NCBI GenBank assembly: GCA_030063045.1
Contig: JAQSEB010000086.1
Coordinates: forward strand, 248,001-312,000
Source: Pratylenchus scribneri
Lineage: Eukaryota; Nematoda; Chromadorea; Rhabditida; Pratylenchidae
Reading direction: 5' to 3'
DNA length: 64,000 nt
Shown: positions 10,354 to 24,310 of the stretch, piece after piece
How positions within the stretch are numbered: the first letter of the stretch is position 1
Layout: the number at the start of each line of letters is the position of its first letter
Translations under genes and position numbers: made by a program
The notes under the pieces: generated by a model
Databases searched by the model: none
What the model was told of the DNA's origin: nothing
What the model saw: the letters and a program-made list of their open reading frames with translations, nothing else

Positions 10354-11827
10354 CATAAAAATAATTCTAAATGATTTTGCGGCATCCGCTAAACCAATTA
10401 AGATTAATTTTTAGACTCATAAAAATAATTCTAAATGATTTTGCGGCATCCGCTAAACAATTTAAGATTAATTTTTAGACTCATAAAAATATATCTTAGT
10501 CAATTTGCGGCATCCGCTAAACTATTTAAGATTAATTTTTAGACTCATAAAAATATATCTTAGTCAATTAAAATTATTCTTTAGTCCCAGGAAACTAATT
10601 CTTAATCAATTTGTGGCATCCGCTAAACTATTTAAGATTAATTTTTAGACTCATAAAAATATATCTTAGTCAATTAGCGGCATCCGCTAACTATTTAAGA
10701 TTAATTTTTAGACTCATAAAAATATATCTTAGTCAATTAGGGACATCCGCTAAACTATTTAAGATTAATTTTTAGACTCATAAAAATATATCTTAGTCAA
10801 TTAGCGACATCCGCTAAACTATTTAAGATTAATTTTTAGACTCATAAAAATATATCTTAGTCAATTAAGATTATTCTTTAGACCCAGGAAACTAATTCTT
10901 AATTAATTTGCGGCATTCGCTAACCTAATTAAGATTAATTTTTAGACTCATAAAAATAATTCTAAATGATTTTGCGGCATCGGCTAAAATAATTAAGATT
11001 AATTTTTAGACTCATAAAAATATATCTTAGTCAATTAGCGACATCCGCTAAACTATTTAAGATTAATTTTTAGACTCATAAAAATAATTCTAAATGATTT
11101 TGCGGCATCCGCTAAACCAATTAAGATTAATTTTTAGACTCATAAAAATATATCTTAGTCAATTTGCGGCATCCGCTAAACAATTTAAGATTAATTTTTA
11201 GACTCATAAAAATAATTCTAAATGATTTTGCGGCATTCGCTAACCTAATTAAGATTAATTTTTAGACTCATAAAAATAATTCTAAATGATTTTGCGGCAT
11301 CCGCTAAACAATTTAAGATTAATTTTTAGACTCATAAAAATAATTCTGAATGATTTTGCGGCATCCGCTAAATAATTTATGATTAATTTTTAGACTCATA
11401 AAAATATATCTTAGTCAATTTGCGGCATCCGCTAAACAATTTAAGATTAATTTTTAGACTCATAAAAATATATCTTAGTCAATTTGCGGCATCCGCTAAA
11501 CAATTTAAGATTTTTTAGACTCATAAAAATATATCTTAGTCAATTTGCGGCATCCGCTAAACTATTTAAGATTAATTTTTAGACTCATAAAAATAATTCT
11601 AAATGATTTTGCGGCATTCGCTAACCTAATTAAGATTAATTTTTAGACTCATAAAAATAATTCTAAATGATTTTGCGGCATCCGCTAAACTAATTAAGAT
11701 TAATTTTTAGACTCATAAAAATATATCTTAGTCAATTTGCGGCATCCGCTAAACAATTTAAGATTAATTTTTAGACTCATAAAAATAATTCTAAATGATT
11801 TTGCGGCATTCGCTAACCTAATTAAGA
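10354..11827 (+). repeat. Satellite between super-repeat copies 1 and 2
   Basis: The stretch to about 11,290 is still collinear with copy 3 (to 18,835), including gtggcatcc, cgctaactattt (1-bp deletion), agggacatcc, the gacccagg F form (10,879) and catcggctaaaat (10,981). From 11,290 it is A/B, with aattctgaatg followed by a taatttatg B monomer; the same pair is found about 20.4 kb away at 31,791. Short forms with aagattttttagac (3 or so bases lost from the core) occur near 10,213 and 11,508. Confidence 0.75.
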
Positions 11828-14700
11828 TTAATTTTTAGACTCATAAAAATAATTTTAAATGATTTTGCGGCATCCGCTAAACCAATTAAGATTAATTTTT
11901 AGACTCATAAAAATATATCTTAGTCAATTTGCGGCATCCGCTAAACTATTTAAGATTAATTTTTAGACTCATAAAAATATATCTTAGTCAATTTGCGGCA
12001 TCCGCTAAACTAATTAAGATTAATTTTTAGACTCATAAAAATAATTCTAAATGATTTTGCGGCATCCGCTAAACAATTTAAGATTAATTTTTAGACTCAT
12101 AAAAATAATTCTAAATGATTTTGCGGCATCAGCTAAACAATTTAAGGTTAATTTTTAGACTCATAAAAATAATTCTAAATGATTTTGCGGCATCCGCTAA
12201 ACCAATTAAGATTAATTTTTAGACTCATAAAAATAATTCTAGATGATTTTGCGGCATCCGCTAAACCAATTAAGATTAATTTTTAGACTCATAAAAATAA
12301 TTCTAAATGATTTTGCGGCATCCGCTAAACTAATTAAGATTAATTTTTAGACTCATAAAAATAATTCTAAATGATTTTGCGGCATCCGCTAAACCAATTA
12401 AGATTAATTTTTAGACTCATAAAAATATATCTTAGTCAATTTGCGGCATTCGCTAAACTATTTAAGATTAATTTTTAGACTCATAAAAATAATTCTAATG
12501 ATTTTGCGGCATCCGCTTAACCAATTAAGATTAATTTTTAGACTCATAAAAATAATTCTAAATGATTTTGCGGCATCCGCTAAACTAATTAAGATTAATT
12601 TTTAGACTCATAAAAATAATTCTAAATGATTTTGCGGCATCCGCTAAACCAATTAAGTTTAATTTTTAGACTCATAAAAATATATCTTAGTCAATTTGCA
12701 GCATCCGCTAAACTATTTAAGATTAATTTTTAGACTCATCAAAATATATCTTAGTCAATTAGCGACATCCGCTAAACTATTTAAGATTAATTTTTAGACT
12801 CATAAAAATATATCTTAGTCAATTAGCGGCATCCGCTAAACTATTTAAGATTAATTTTTAGACTCATAAAAATATATCTTAGTCAATTAAAATTATTCTT
12901 TAGTCACAGGAAACTAATTCTTAATCAATTTGCGGCATCCGCTAAACTATTTAAGATTAATTTTTAGACTCATAAAAATATATCTTCGTCAATTTGCGAC
13001 ATCCGCTAAACTATTTAAGATTAATTTTTAGACTCATAAAAATATATCTTATTCAATTAGCGACATCCGCTAAACTATTTAAGATTAATTTTTAGACTCA
13101 TAAAAATATATCTTAGTCAATTAAAATTATTCTTTAGTCCCAGGAAACTAATTCTTAATCAATTTGCGGAATTCGCTAAACTATTTAAGATTAATTTTTA
13201 GACTCATAAAAATATATCTTAGTCAATTAGCGACATCCGCTAAACTATTTAAGATTAATTTTTAGACTCATAAAAATATATCTTAGTCAATTAGCGACAT
13301 CCGCTAAACTATTTAAGATTAATTTTTACTCATATAAATATATCTTAGTCAATTAAAATTATTCTTTAGTCCCAGGAAACTAATTCTTAATCAATTTGCG
13401 GCATCCGCTAAACTATTTAAGATTAATTTTTAGACTCATAAAAATAATTCTAAATGATTTTGCGGCATCCGCTAAACCAATTAAGATTAATTTTTAGACT
13501 CATAAAAATATATCTTAGTCAATTTTTTTAGACTCATAAAAATATATCTTAGTCAATTAGCGACATCCGCTAAACTATTTAAGATTAATTTTTAGATTCA
13601 TAAAAATATATCTTAGTCAATTAGCGACATCCGCTAAACTATTTAAGATTAATTTTTAGATTCATAAAAATATATCTTAGTCAATTAGCGACATCCGCTA
13701 AACTATTTAAGATTAATTTTTAGACTCATAAAAATATATCTTAGTCAATTAGCGACATCCGCTAAACTATTTAAGATTAATTTTTAGACTCATTAAAATA
13801 TATCTTAGTCAATTAGCGACATCCGCTAAACTATTTAAGATTAATTTTTAGACTCATAAAAATATATCTTAGTCAATTAGCGGCATCCGCTAAACTATTT
13901 AAGATTAATTTTTAGACTCATAAAAATATATCTTAGTCAATTAAAATTATTCTTTAGTCCCAGGAAACTAATTCTTAATCAATTTGCGGCATCCGCTAAA
14001 CTATTTAAGATTAATTTTTAGACTCATAAAAATATATCTTAGTCAATTAGCGACATCCGCTAAACTATTTAAGATTAATTTTTAGACTCATAAAAATATA
14101 TCTTAGTCAATTAGCGACATCCGCTAAACTATTTAAGATTAATTTTTAGACTCATAAAAATATATCTTAGTCAATTAAAATTATTCTTTAGTCCCAGGAA
14201 ACTAATTCTTAATCAATTTGTGGCATCCGCTAAACTATTTAAGATTAATTTTTAGACTCATAAAAATATATCTTAGTCAATTAGCGGCATCCGCTAACTA
14301 TTTAAGATTAATTTTTAGACTCATAAAAATATATCTTAGTCAATTAGGGACATCCGCTAAACTATTTAAGATTAATTTTTAGACTCATAAAAATAATTCT
14401 AAATGATTTTGCGGCATTCGCTAACCTAATTAAGATTAATTTTTAGACTCATAAAAATAATTCTAAATGATTTTGCGGCATCCGCTAAACTAATTAAGAT
14501 TTATTTTTAGACTCATAAAAATATATCTTAGTCAATTTGCGGCATCCGCTAAACAATTTAAGATTTTTTAGACTCATAAAAATATATCTTAGTCAATTAG
14601 GGACATCCGCTAAACTATTTAAGATTAATTTTTAGACTCATAAAAATAATTCTAAATGATTTTGCGGCATTCGCTAACCTAATTAAGATTAATTTTTAGA
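11828..14700 (+). repeat. Super-repeat copy 2
   Basis: This is collinear with 7,480-10,353. Checks: actcatcaaaa 8,390/12,737, tagtcacagg 8,554/12,901, both 4,347 apart. It differs from copy 1 by a 1-bp deletion (aattctaatg near 12,495), by tttttagattcat near 13,655 where copies 1 and 3 have tttttactcat, and by taagatttattttt near 14,497. It ends abruptly at about 14,700, where the sequence jumps back to the equivalent of 13,597. Confidence 0.85.
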
Positions 14701-15804
14701 TTCATAAAAATATATCTTAGTCAATTAGCGACATCCGCTAAACTATTTAAGATTAATTTTTAGACTCATAAAAATATATCTTAGTCAATTAGCGACATCC
14801 GCTAAACTATTTAAGATTAATTTTTAGACTCATAAAAATATATCTTAGTCAATTAGCGACATCCGCTAAACTATTTAAGATTAATTTTTAGACTCATTAA
14901 AATATATCTTAGTCAATTAGCGACATCCGCTAAACTATTTAAGATTAATTTTTAGACTCATAAAAATATATCTTAGTCAATTAGCGGCATCCGCTAAACT
15001 ATTTAAGATTAATTTTTAGACTCATAAAAATATATCTTAGTCAATTAAAATTATTCTTTAGTCCCAGGAAACTAATTCTTAATCAATTTGCGGCATCCGC
15101 TAAACTATTTAAGATTAATTTTTAGACTCATAAAAATATATCTTAGTCAATTAGCGACATCCGCTAAACTATTTAAGATTAATTTTTAGACTCATAAAAA
15201 TATATCTTAGTCAATTAGCGACATCCGCTAAACTATTTAAGATTAATTTTTAGACTCATAAAAATATATCTTAGTCAATTAAAATTATTCTTTAGTCCCA
15301 GGAAACTAATTCTTAATCAATTTGTGGCATCCGCTAAACTATTTAAGATTAATTTTTAGACTCATAAAAATATATCTTAGTCAATTAGCGGCATCCGCTA
15401 ACTATTTAAGATTAATTTTTAGACTCATAAAAATATATCTTAGTCAATTAGGGACATCCGCTAAACTATTTAAGATTAATTTTTAGACTCATAAAAATAA
15501 TTCTAAATGATTTTGCGGCATTCGCTAACCTAATTAAGATTAATTTTTAGACTCATAAAAATAATTCTAAATGATTTTGCGGCATCCGCTAAACTAATTA
15601 AGATTTATTTTTAGACTCATAAAAATATATCTTAGTCAATTTGCGGCATCCGCTAAACAATTTAAGATTTTTTAGACTCATAAAAATATATCTTAGTCAA
15701 TTAGGGACATCCGCTAAACTATTTAAGATTAATTTTTAGACTCATAAAAATAATTCTAAATGATTTTGCGGCATTCGCTAACCTAATTAAGATTAATTTT
15801 TAGA
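13597..15804 (+). repeat. 1,104-bp tandem duplication inside super-repeat copy 2
   Basis: Units about 13,597-14,700 and 14,701-15,804 match at an offset of 1,104. Checks: actcattaaaa 13,791/14,895; the private variant taattaagatttattt 14,491/15,595; cgctaacctaatt 14,677/15,781. The joint at about 14,700 fuses ..attaatttttaga to ttcataaaa within the conserved core, so unequal exchange there would leave no sequence scar. The shared private variant, absent from copies 1 and 3, makes this one of the youngest events in the window. Confidence 0.85.
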
Positions 15805-18800
15805 CTCATAAAAATAATTCTAAATGATTTTGCGGCATCCGCTAAACCAATTAAGTTTAATTTTTAGACTCATAAAAATATATCTTAGTCAATTTGCAGC
15901 ATCCGCTAAACTATTTAAGATTAATTTTTAGACTCATCAAAATATATCTTAGTCAATTAGCGACATCCGCTAAACTATTTAAGATTAATTTTTAGACTCA
16001 TAAAAATATATCTTAGTCAATTAGCGGCATCCGCTAAACTATTTAAGATTAATTTTTAGACTCATAAAAATATATCTTAGTCAATTAAAATTATTCTTTA
16101 GTCACAGGAAACTAATTCTTAATCAATTTGCGGCATCCGCTAAACTATTTAAGATTAATTTTTAGACTCATAAAAATATATCTTCGTCAATTTGCGACAT
16201 CCGCTAAACTATTTAAGATTAATTTTTAGACTCATAAAAATATATCTTATTCAATTAGCGACATCCGCTAAACTATTTAAGATTAATTTTTAGACTCATA
16301 AAAATATATCTTAGTCAATTAAAATTATTCTTTAGTCCCAGGAAACTAATTCTTAATCAATTTGCGGAATTCGCTAAACTATTTAAGATTAATTTTTAGA
16401 CTCATAAAAATATATCTTAGTCAATTAGCGACATCCGCTAAACTATTTAAGATTAATTTTTAGACTCATAAAAATATATCTTAGTCAATTAGCGACATCC
16501 GCTAAACTATTTAAGATTAATTTTTACTCATATAAATATATCTTAGTCAATTAAAATTATTCTTTAGTCCCAGGAAACTAATTCTTAATCAATTTGCGGC
16601 ATCCGCTAAACTATTTAAGATTAATTTTTAGACTCATAAAAATAATTCTAAATGATTTTGCGGCATCCGCTAAACCAATTAAGATTAATTTTTAGACTCA
16701 TAAAAATATATCTTAGTCAATTTTTTTAGACTCATAAAAATATATCTTAGTCAATTAGCGACATCCGCTAAACTATTTAAGATTAATTTTTAGATTCATA
16801 AAAATATATCTTAGTCAATTAGCGACATCCGCTAAACTATTTAAGATTAATTTTTACTCATAAAAATATATCTTAGTCAATTAGCGACATCCGCTAAACT
16901 ATTTAAGATTAATTTTTAGACTCATAAAAATATATCTTAGTCAATTAGCGACATCCGCTAAACTATTTAAGATTAATTTTTAGACTCATTAAAATATATC
17001 TTAGTCAATTAGCGACATCCGCTAAACTATTTAAGATTAATTTTTAGACTCATAAAAATATATCTTAGTCAATTAGCGGCATCCGCTAAACTATTTAAGA
17101 TTAATTTTTAGACTCATAAAAATATATCTTAGTCAATTAAAATTATTCTTTAGTCCCAGGAAACTAATTCTTAATCAATTTGCGGCATCCGCTAAACTAT
17201 TTAAGATTAATTTTTAGACTCATAAAAATATATCTTAGTCAATTAGCGACATCCGCTAAACTATTTAAGATTAATTTTTAGACTCATAAAAATATATCTT
17301 AGTCAATTAGCGACATCCGCTAAACTATTTAAGATTAATTTTTAGACTCATAAAAATATATCTTAGTCAATTAAAATTATTCTTTAGTCCCAGGAAACTA
17401 ATTCTTAATCAATTTGTGGCATCCGCTAAACTATTTAAGATTAATTTTTAGACTCATAAAAATATATCTTAGTCAATTAGCGGCATCCGCTAACTATTTA
17501 AGATTAATTTTTAGACTCATAAAAATATATCTTAGTCAATTAGGGACATCCGCTAAACTATTTAAGATTAATTTTTAGACTCATAAAAATAATTCTAAAT
17601 GATTTTGCGGCATTCGCTAACCTAATTAAGATTAATTTTTAGACTCATAAAAATAATTCTAAATGATTTTGCGGCATCCGCTAAACTAATTAAGATTAAT
17701 TTTTAGACTCATAAAAATATATCTTAGTCAATTTGCGGCATCCGCTAAACAATTTAAGATTTTTTAGACTCATAAAAATATATCTTAGTCAATTAGGGAC
17801 ATCCGCTAAACTATTTAAGATTAATTTTTAGACTCATAAAAATAATTCTAAATGATTTTGCGGCATTCGCTAACCTAATTAAGATTAATTTTTAGACTCA
17901 TAAAAATAATTCTAAATGATTTTGCGGCATCCGCTAAACCAATTAAGATTAATTTTTAGACTCATAAAAATAATTCTAAATGATTTTGCGGCATCCGCTA
18001 AACAATTTAAGATTAATTTTTAGACTCATAAAAATATATCTTAGTCAATTTGCGGCATCCGCTAAACTATTTAAGATTAATTTTTAGACTCATAAAAATA
18101 TATCTTAGTCAATTAAAATTATTCTTTAGTCCCAGGAAACTAATTCTTAATCAATTTGTGGCATCCGCTAAACTATTTAAGATTAATTTTTAGACTCATA
18201 AAAATATATCTTAGTCAATTAGCGGCATCCGCTAACTATTTAAGATTAATTTTTAGACTCATAAAAATATATCTTAGTCAATTAGGGACATCCGCTAAAC
18301 TATTTAAGATTAATTTTTAGACTCATAAAAATATATCTTAGTCAATTAGCGACATCCGCTAAACTATTTAAGATTAATTTTTAGACTCATAAAAATATAT
18401 CTTAGTCAATTAAGATTATTCTTTAGACCCAGGAAACTAATTCTTAATTAATTTGCGGCATTCGCTAACCTAATTAAGATTAATTTTTAGACTCATAAAA
18501 ATAATTCTAAATGATTTTGCGGCATCGGCTAAAATAATTAAGATTAATTTTTAGACTCATAAAAATATATCTTAGTCAATTAGCGACATCCGCTAAACTA
18601 TTTAAGATTAATTTTTAGACTCATAAAAATAATTCTAAATGATTTTGCGGCATCCGCTAAACCAATTAAGATTAATTTTTAGACTCATAAAAATATATCT
18701 TAGTCAATTTGCGGCATCCGCTAAACAATTTAAGATTAATTTTTAGACTCATAAAAATAATTCTAAATGATTTTGCGGCATTCGCTAACCTAATTAAGAT

Positions 18801-18835
18801 TAATTTTTAGACTCATAAAAATAATTCTAAATGAT
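15780..18835 (+). repeat. Super-repeat copy 3
   Basis: This is collinear with about 8,235-11,290 at offset 7,545 (4,347+3,198). Markers: actcatcaaaa 15,935, tagtcacagg 16,099, F junctions 16,333, 16,565, 17,151, 17,385, 18,127, the variant F at 18,424 with gacccagg, and catcggctaaaat (10,981/18,526). It keeps tttttactcat as in copy 1, so it descends from copy 1 or a common source and not from copy 2 as now seen. It diverges from copy 1 after cattcgctaacc near 18,835. Confidence 0.85.
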
Positions 18836-20854
18836 TTTGCGGCATCCGCTAAACTAATTAAGATTAATTTTTAGACTCATAAAAATATATCTTAGTCAAT
18901 TTGCGGCATCCGCTAAACAATTTAAGATTTTTTAGACTCATAAAAATATATCTTAGTCAATTTGCGGCATCCGCTAAACTATTTAAGATTAATTTTTAGA
19001 CTCATAAAAATAATTCTAAATGATTTTGCGGCATCCGCTAAACTATTTAAGATTAATTTTTAGACTCATAAAAATAATTCTAAATGATTTTGCGGCATCC
19101 GCTAAACCAATTAAGATTAATTTTTAGACTCATAAAAATAATTCTAAATGATTTTGCGACATCCGCTAAACAATTTAAGATTAATTTTTAGACTCATAAA
19201 AATATATCTTAGTCAATTTGCGGCATCCGCTAAACTATTTAAGATTAATTTTTAGACTCATAAAAATAATTCTAAATGATTTTGCGGCATCCGCTAAACT
19301 ATTTAAGATTAATTTTTAGACTTATAAAAATAATTCTAAATGATTTTGCAGCATCCGCTAAATCAATTAAGATTAATTTTTAGACTCATAAAAATAATTC
19401 TAAATGATTTTGCGGCATCCGCTAAACTATTTAAGATTAATTTTTAGACTAATAAAAAAAATTCTAAATGATTTTGCGGCATCCGCTAAACAATTTAAGA
19501 TTAATTTTTAGACTCATAAAAATATATCTTAGTCAATTTGCGGCATCCGCTAAACTATTTAAGATTAATTTTTAGACTCATAAAAATATATCTTAGTCAA
19601 TTTGCGGCATCCGCTAAACTATTTAAGATTAATTTTTAGACTCATAAAAATAATTCTAAATGATTTTGCGGCATCCGCTAAACAATTAAAGATTAATTTT
19701 TAGACTCATAAAAATATATCTTAGTCAATTTGCGGCATCCGCTAAACTATTTAAGATTAATTTTTAGACTCATAAAAATAATTCTAAATGATTTTGCGGC
19801 ATCCGCTAAACTATTTAAGATTAATTTTTAGACTCATAAAAATAATTCTAAATGATTTTGCGGCATCCGCTAAACTAATTAAGATTAATTTTTAGACTCA
19901 TAAAAATAATTCTAAATGATTTTGCGGCATCCGCTAAACAATTTAAGATTAATTTTTAGACTCATAAAAATTTATCTTAGTCAATTAGCGACATCCGCTA
20001 AACTATTTAAGATTAATTTTTAGACTCATAAAAATAATTCTAAATGATTTTGCGGCATCCGCTAAACCAATTAAGATTAATTTTTAGACTCATAAAAATA
20101 TATCTTAGTCAATTTGCGGCATCCGCTAAACAATTTAAGATTAATTTTTAGACTCATAAAAATAATTCTAAATGATTTTGCGGCATTCGCTAACCTAATT
20201 AAGATTAATTTTTAGACTCATAAAAATAATTCTAAATGATTTTGCGGCATCCGCTAAACTAATTAAGATTAATTTTTAGACTCATAAAAATATATCTTAG
20301 TCAATTTGCGGCATCCGCTAAACAATTTAAGATTAATTTTTAGACTCATAAAAATATATCTTAGTCAATTTGCGGCATCCGCTAAACTATTTAAGATTAA
20401 TTTTTAGACTCATAAAAATAATTCTAAATGATTTTGCGGCATCCGCTAAACTATTTTAAATTAATTTTTAGACTCATAAAAATAATTCTAAATGATTTTG
20501 CGGCATCCGCTAAACCAATTAAGATTAATTTTTAGACTCATAAAAATAATTCTAAATGATTTTGCGGCATCCGCTAAACTAATTAAGATTAATTTTTAGA
20601 CTCATAAAAATAATTCTAAATGATTTTGCGGCATCCGCTAAACAATTAAAGATTAATTTTTAGACTCATAAAAATATATCTTAGTCAATTTGCGGCATCC
20701 GCTAAACTATTTAAGATTAATTTTTAGACTCATAAAAATAATTCTAAATGATTTTGCGGCATCCGCTAAACTATTTAAGATTAATTTTTAGACTCATAAA
20801 AATAATTCTAAATGATTTTGCAGCATCCGCTAAACAATTTAAGATTAATTTTTA
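18836..20854 (+). repeat. A/B mosaic zone
   Basis: A and B monomers with mixed box 1 states; a C junction occurs near 19,985. One monomer has aattaaaaaaaattc-like shortening of the usual tail (gactaataaaaaaaattc near 19,445). The section about 19,971-20,690 reappears near 24,737-25,390 in the same order (aaatttatctt, cattcgctaacc, tattttaaatt, caattaaag), with one CCAATT-A monomer missing in the later copy. Confidence 0.75.
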
Positions 20855-21940
20855 GACTCATAAAAGTAATTCTAAATGATTTTGCAGCATCCGCTAAACA
20901 ATTTAAGATTAATTTTTAGACTCATAAAAATATATCTTAGTCAATTAGCGACATCCGCTAAACTATTTAAGATTAATTTTTAGACTCATAAAAATAATTC
21001 TAAATGATTTTGCGGCATCCACTAAACCAATTAAGATTAATTTTTAGACTCATAAAAATATATCTTAGTCAATTTGCGGCATCCGCTAAACAATTTAAGA
21101 TTAATTTTTAGACTCATAAAAATAATTCTAAATGATTTTGCGGCATTCGCTAACCTAATTAAGATTAATTTTTACTCATAAAAATATATCTTAGTCAATT
21201 AAAATTATTCTTTAGTCCCAGGAAACTAATTCTTAATCAATTTGCGGCATCCGCTAAACTATTTAAGATTAATTTTTAGACTCATAAAAATAATTCTAAA
21301 TGATTTTGCGGCATCCGCTAAACCAATTAAGATTAATTTTTAGACTCATAAAAATATATCTTAGTCAATTTTTTTAGACTCATAAAAATATATCTTAGTC
21401 AATTAGCGACATCCGCTAAACTATTTAAGATTAATTTTTAGATTCATAAAAATATATCTTAGTCAATTAGCGACATCCGCTAAACTATTTAAGATTAATT
21501 TTTAGACTCATAAAAATATATCTTAGTCAATTAGCGACATCCGCTAAACCAATTAAGATTAATTTTTAGACTCATAAAAATAATTCTAAATGATTTTGCG
21601 GCATCCGCTAAACTAATTAAGATTAATTTTTAGACTCATAAAAATAATTCTAAATGATTTTGCGGCATCCGCTAAACAATTTAAGATTAATTTTTAGACT
21701 CATAAAAATATATCTTAGTCAATTAGCGACATCCGCTAAACTATTTAAGATTAATTTTTAGACTCATAAAAATAATTCTAAATGATTTTGCGGCATCCGC
21801 TAAACCAATTAAGATTAATTTTTAGACTCATAAAAATATATCTTAGTCAATTAGCGACATCCGCTAAACTATTTAAGATTAATTTTTAGATTCATAAAAA
21901 TATATCTTAGTCAATTAGCGACATCCGCTAAACTATTTAA
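20855..21940 (+). repeat. First copy of a 1.1-kb block repeated at +1,930
   Basis: Markers: cataaaagtaatt (20,861/22,791), tgcagcatcc, cattcgctaacc, tttttactcat with an F junction (21,213/23,143), the partial-core form tcaatttttttagac, and a C monomer with tagattcat. All lie 1,930 bp apart in order. One private change in this copy is ggcatccactaaacc near 21,015. Copies part near 21,880, where this one has tagattcat and then a monomer ending attcgcg before the D monomer. Confidence 0.8.
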
Positions 21941-21984
21941 GATTAATTTTTAGACTCATAAAAATATATCTTAGTCAATTCGCG

Positions 21985-22048
21985 GCATCCGCTAATTAAT
22001 TCTAATATATTCTTTAGACTCAAAAAAATAATTCTTAGTCAATTTGCG
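21985..22048 (+). repeat. Type D divergent monomer
   Basis: The length is normal (64 bp) and the ends are conserved, but positions 11-30 read attaattctaatatattctt in place of the usual box 1 and core, and the centre is gactcaaaaaaataattc. It follows a boundary with attcgcgg. The AT-rich dyad is largely lost. The same type occurs at 39,361-39,424 alone and as the last member of the six E-x-D cassettes downstream. Confidence 0.88.
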
Positions 22049-24310
22049 GCATCCGCTAAACTATTTAAGATTAATTTTTAGACTCATAAAAATAATTCTA
22101 AATGATTTTGCGGCATCCGCTAAACTATTTAAGATTAATTTTTAGACTCATAAAAATAATTCTAAATGATTTTGCGGCATCCGCTAAACCAATTAAGATT
22201 AATTTTTAGACTCATAAAAATAATTCTAAATGATTTTGCGGCATCCGCTAAACTAATTAAGATTAATTTTTAGACTCATAAAAATAATTCTAAATGATTT
22301 TGCGGCATCCGCTAAACAATTTAAGATTAATTTTTAGACTCATAAAAATATATCTTAGTCAATTTGCGGCATCCGCTAAACTATTTAAGATTAATTTTTA
22401 GACTCATAAAAATAATTCTAAATGATTTTGCGGCATCCGCTAAACCAATTAAGATTAATTTTTAGACTCATAAAAATAATTCTAAATGATTTTGCGGCAT
22501 CCGCTAAACAATTAAAGATTAATTTTTAGACTCATAAAAATATATCTTAGTCAATTTGCGGCATCCGCTAAACTATTTAAGATTAATTTTTAGACTCATA
22601 AAAATAATTCTAAATGATTTTGCGGCATCCGCTAAACTATTTAAGATTAATTTTTAGACTCATAAAAATAATTCTAAATGATTTTGCGGCATCCGCTAAA
22701 CCAATTAAGATTAATTTTTAGACTCATAAAAATAATTCTAAATGATTTTGCGGCATCCGCTAAACTAATTAAGATTAATTTTTAGACTCATAAAAGTAAT
22801 TCTAAATGATTTTGCAGCATCCGCTAAACAATTTAAGATTAATTTTTAGACTCATAAAAATATATCTTAGTCAATTAGCGACATCCGCTAAACTATTTAA
22901 GATTAATTTTTAGACTCATAAAAATAATTCTAAATGATTTTGCGGCATCCGCTAAACCAATTAAGATTAATTTTTAGACTCATAAAAATATATCTTAGTC
23001 AATTTGCGGCATCCGCTAAACAATTTAAGATTAATTTTTAGACTCATAAAAATAATTCTAAATGATTTTGCGGCATTCGCTAACCTAATTAAGATTAATT
23101 TTTACTCATAAAAATATATCTTAGTCAATTAAAATTATTCTTTAGTCCCAGGAAACTAATTCTTAATCAATTTGCGGCATCCGCTAAACTATTTAAGATT
23201 AATTTTTAGACTCATAAAAATAATTCTAAATGATTTTGCGGCATCCGCTAAACCAATTAAGATTAATTTTTAGACTCATAAAAATATATCTTAGTCAATT
23301 TTTTTAGACTCATAAAAATATATCTTAGTCAATTAGCGACATCCGCTAAACTATTTAAGATTAATTTTTAGATTCATAAAAATATATCTTAGTCAATTAG
23401 CGACATCCGCTAAACTATTTAAGATTAATTTTTAGACTCATAAAAATATATCTTAGTCAATTAGCGACATCCGCTAAACCAATTAAGATTAATTTTTAGA
23501 CTCATAAAAATAATTCTAAATGATTTTGCGGCATCCGCTAAACTAATTAAGATTAATTTTTAGACTCATAAAAATAATTCTAAATGATTTTGCGGCATCC
23601 GCTAAACAATTTAAGATTAATTTTTAGACTCATAAAAATATATCTTAGTCAATTAGCGACATCCGCTAAACTATTTAAGATTAATTTTTAGACTCATAAA
23701 AATAATTCTAAATGATTTTGCGGCATCCGCTAAACCAATTAAGATTAATTTTTAGACTCATAAAAATATATCTTAGTCAATTAGCGACATCCGCTAAACT
23801 ATTTAAGATTAATTTTTAGACTCATAAAAATATATCTTAGTCAATTAGCGACATCCGCTAAACTATTTAAGATTAATTTTTACTCATAAAAATATATCTT
23901 AGTCAATTAAAATTATTCTTTAGTCCCAGGAAACTAATTCTTAATCAATTTGCGGCATCCGCTAAACTATTTAAGATTAATTTTTAGACTCATAAAAATA
24001 ATTCTAAATGATTTTGCGGCATCCGCTAAACCAATTAAGATTAATTTTTAGACTCATAAAAATATATCTTAGTCAATTTTTTTAGACTCATAAAAATATA
24101 TCTTAGTCAATTAGCGACATCCGCTAAACTATTTAAGATTAATTTTTAGATTCATAAAAATATATCTTAGTCAATTAGCGACATCCGCTAAACTATTTAA
24201 GATTAATTTTTAGACTCATAAAAATATATCTTAGTCAATTAGCGACATCCGCTAAACTATTTAAGATTAATTTTTAGACTCATAAAAATATATCTTAGTC
24301 AATTAGCGAC
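22049..24310 (+). repeat. 2.26-kb block, copy 1 (repeated at +3,348)
   Basis: This is collinear with 25,397-27,658. Checks at exactly 3,348 bp: aacaattaaag 22,507/25,855, taaaagtaat 22,791/26,139, F junctions 23,143/26,491 and 23,921/27,269. Within the block a C/F segment with the tcaatttttttagac form repeats itself at 778 bp (23,143/23,921). It begins right after the type D monomer at 22,048, which the second copy does not have. Confidence 0.87.

Noticed and set aside
14690..14710. Mobile element insertion at the 1,104-bp duplication joint
   Set aside because: Both sides are satellite in register, and there are no terminal repeats or foreign sequence.
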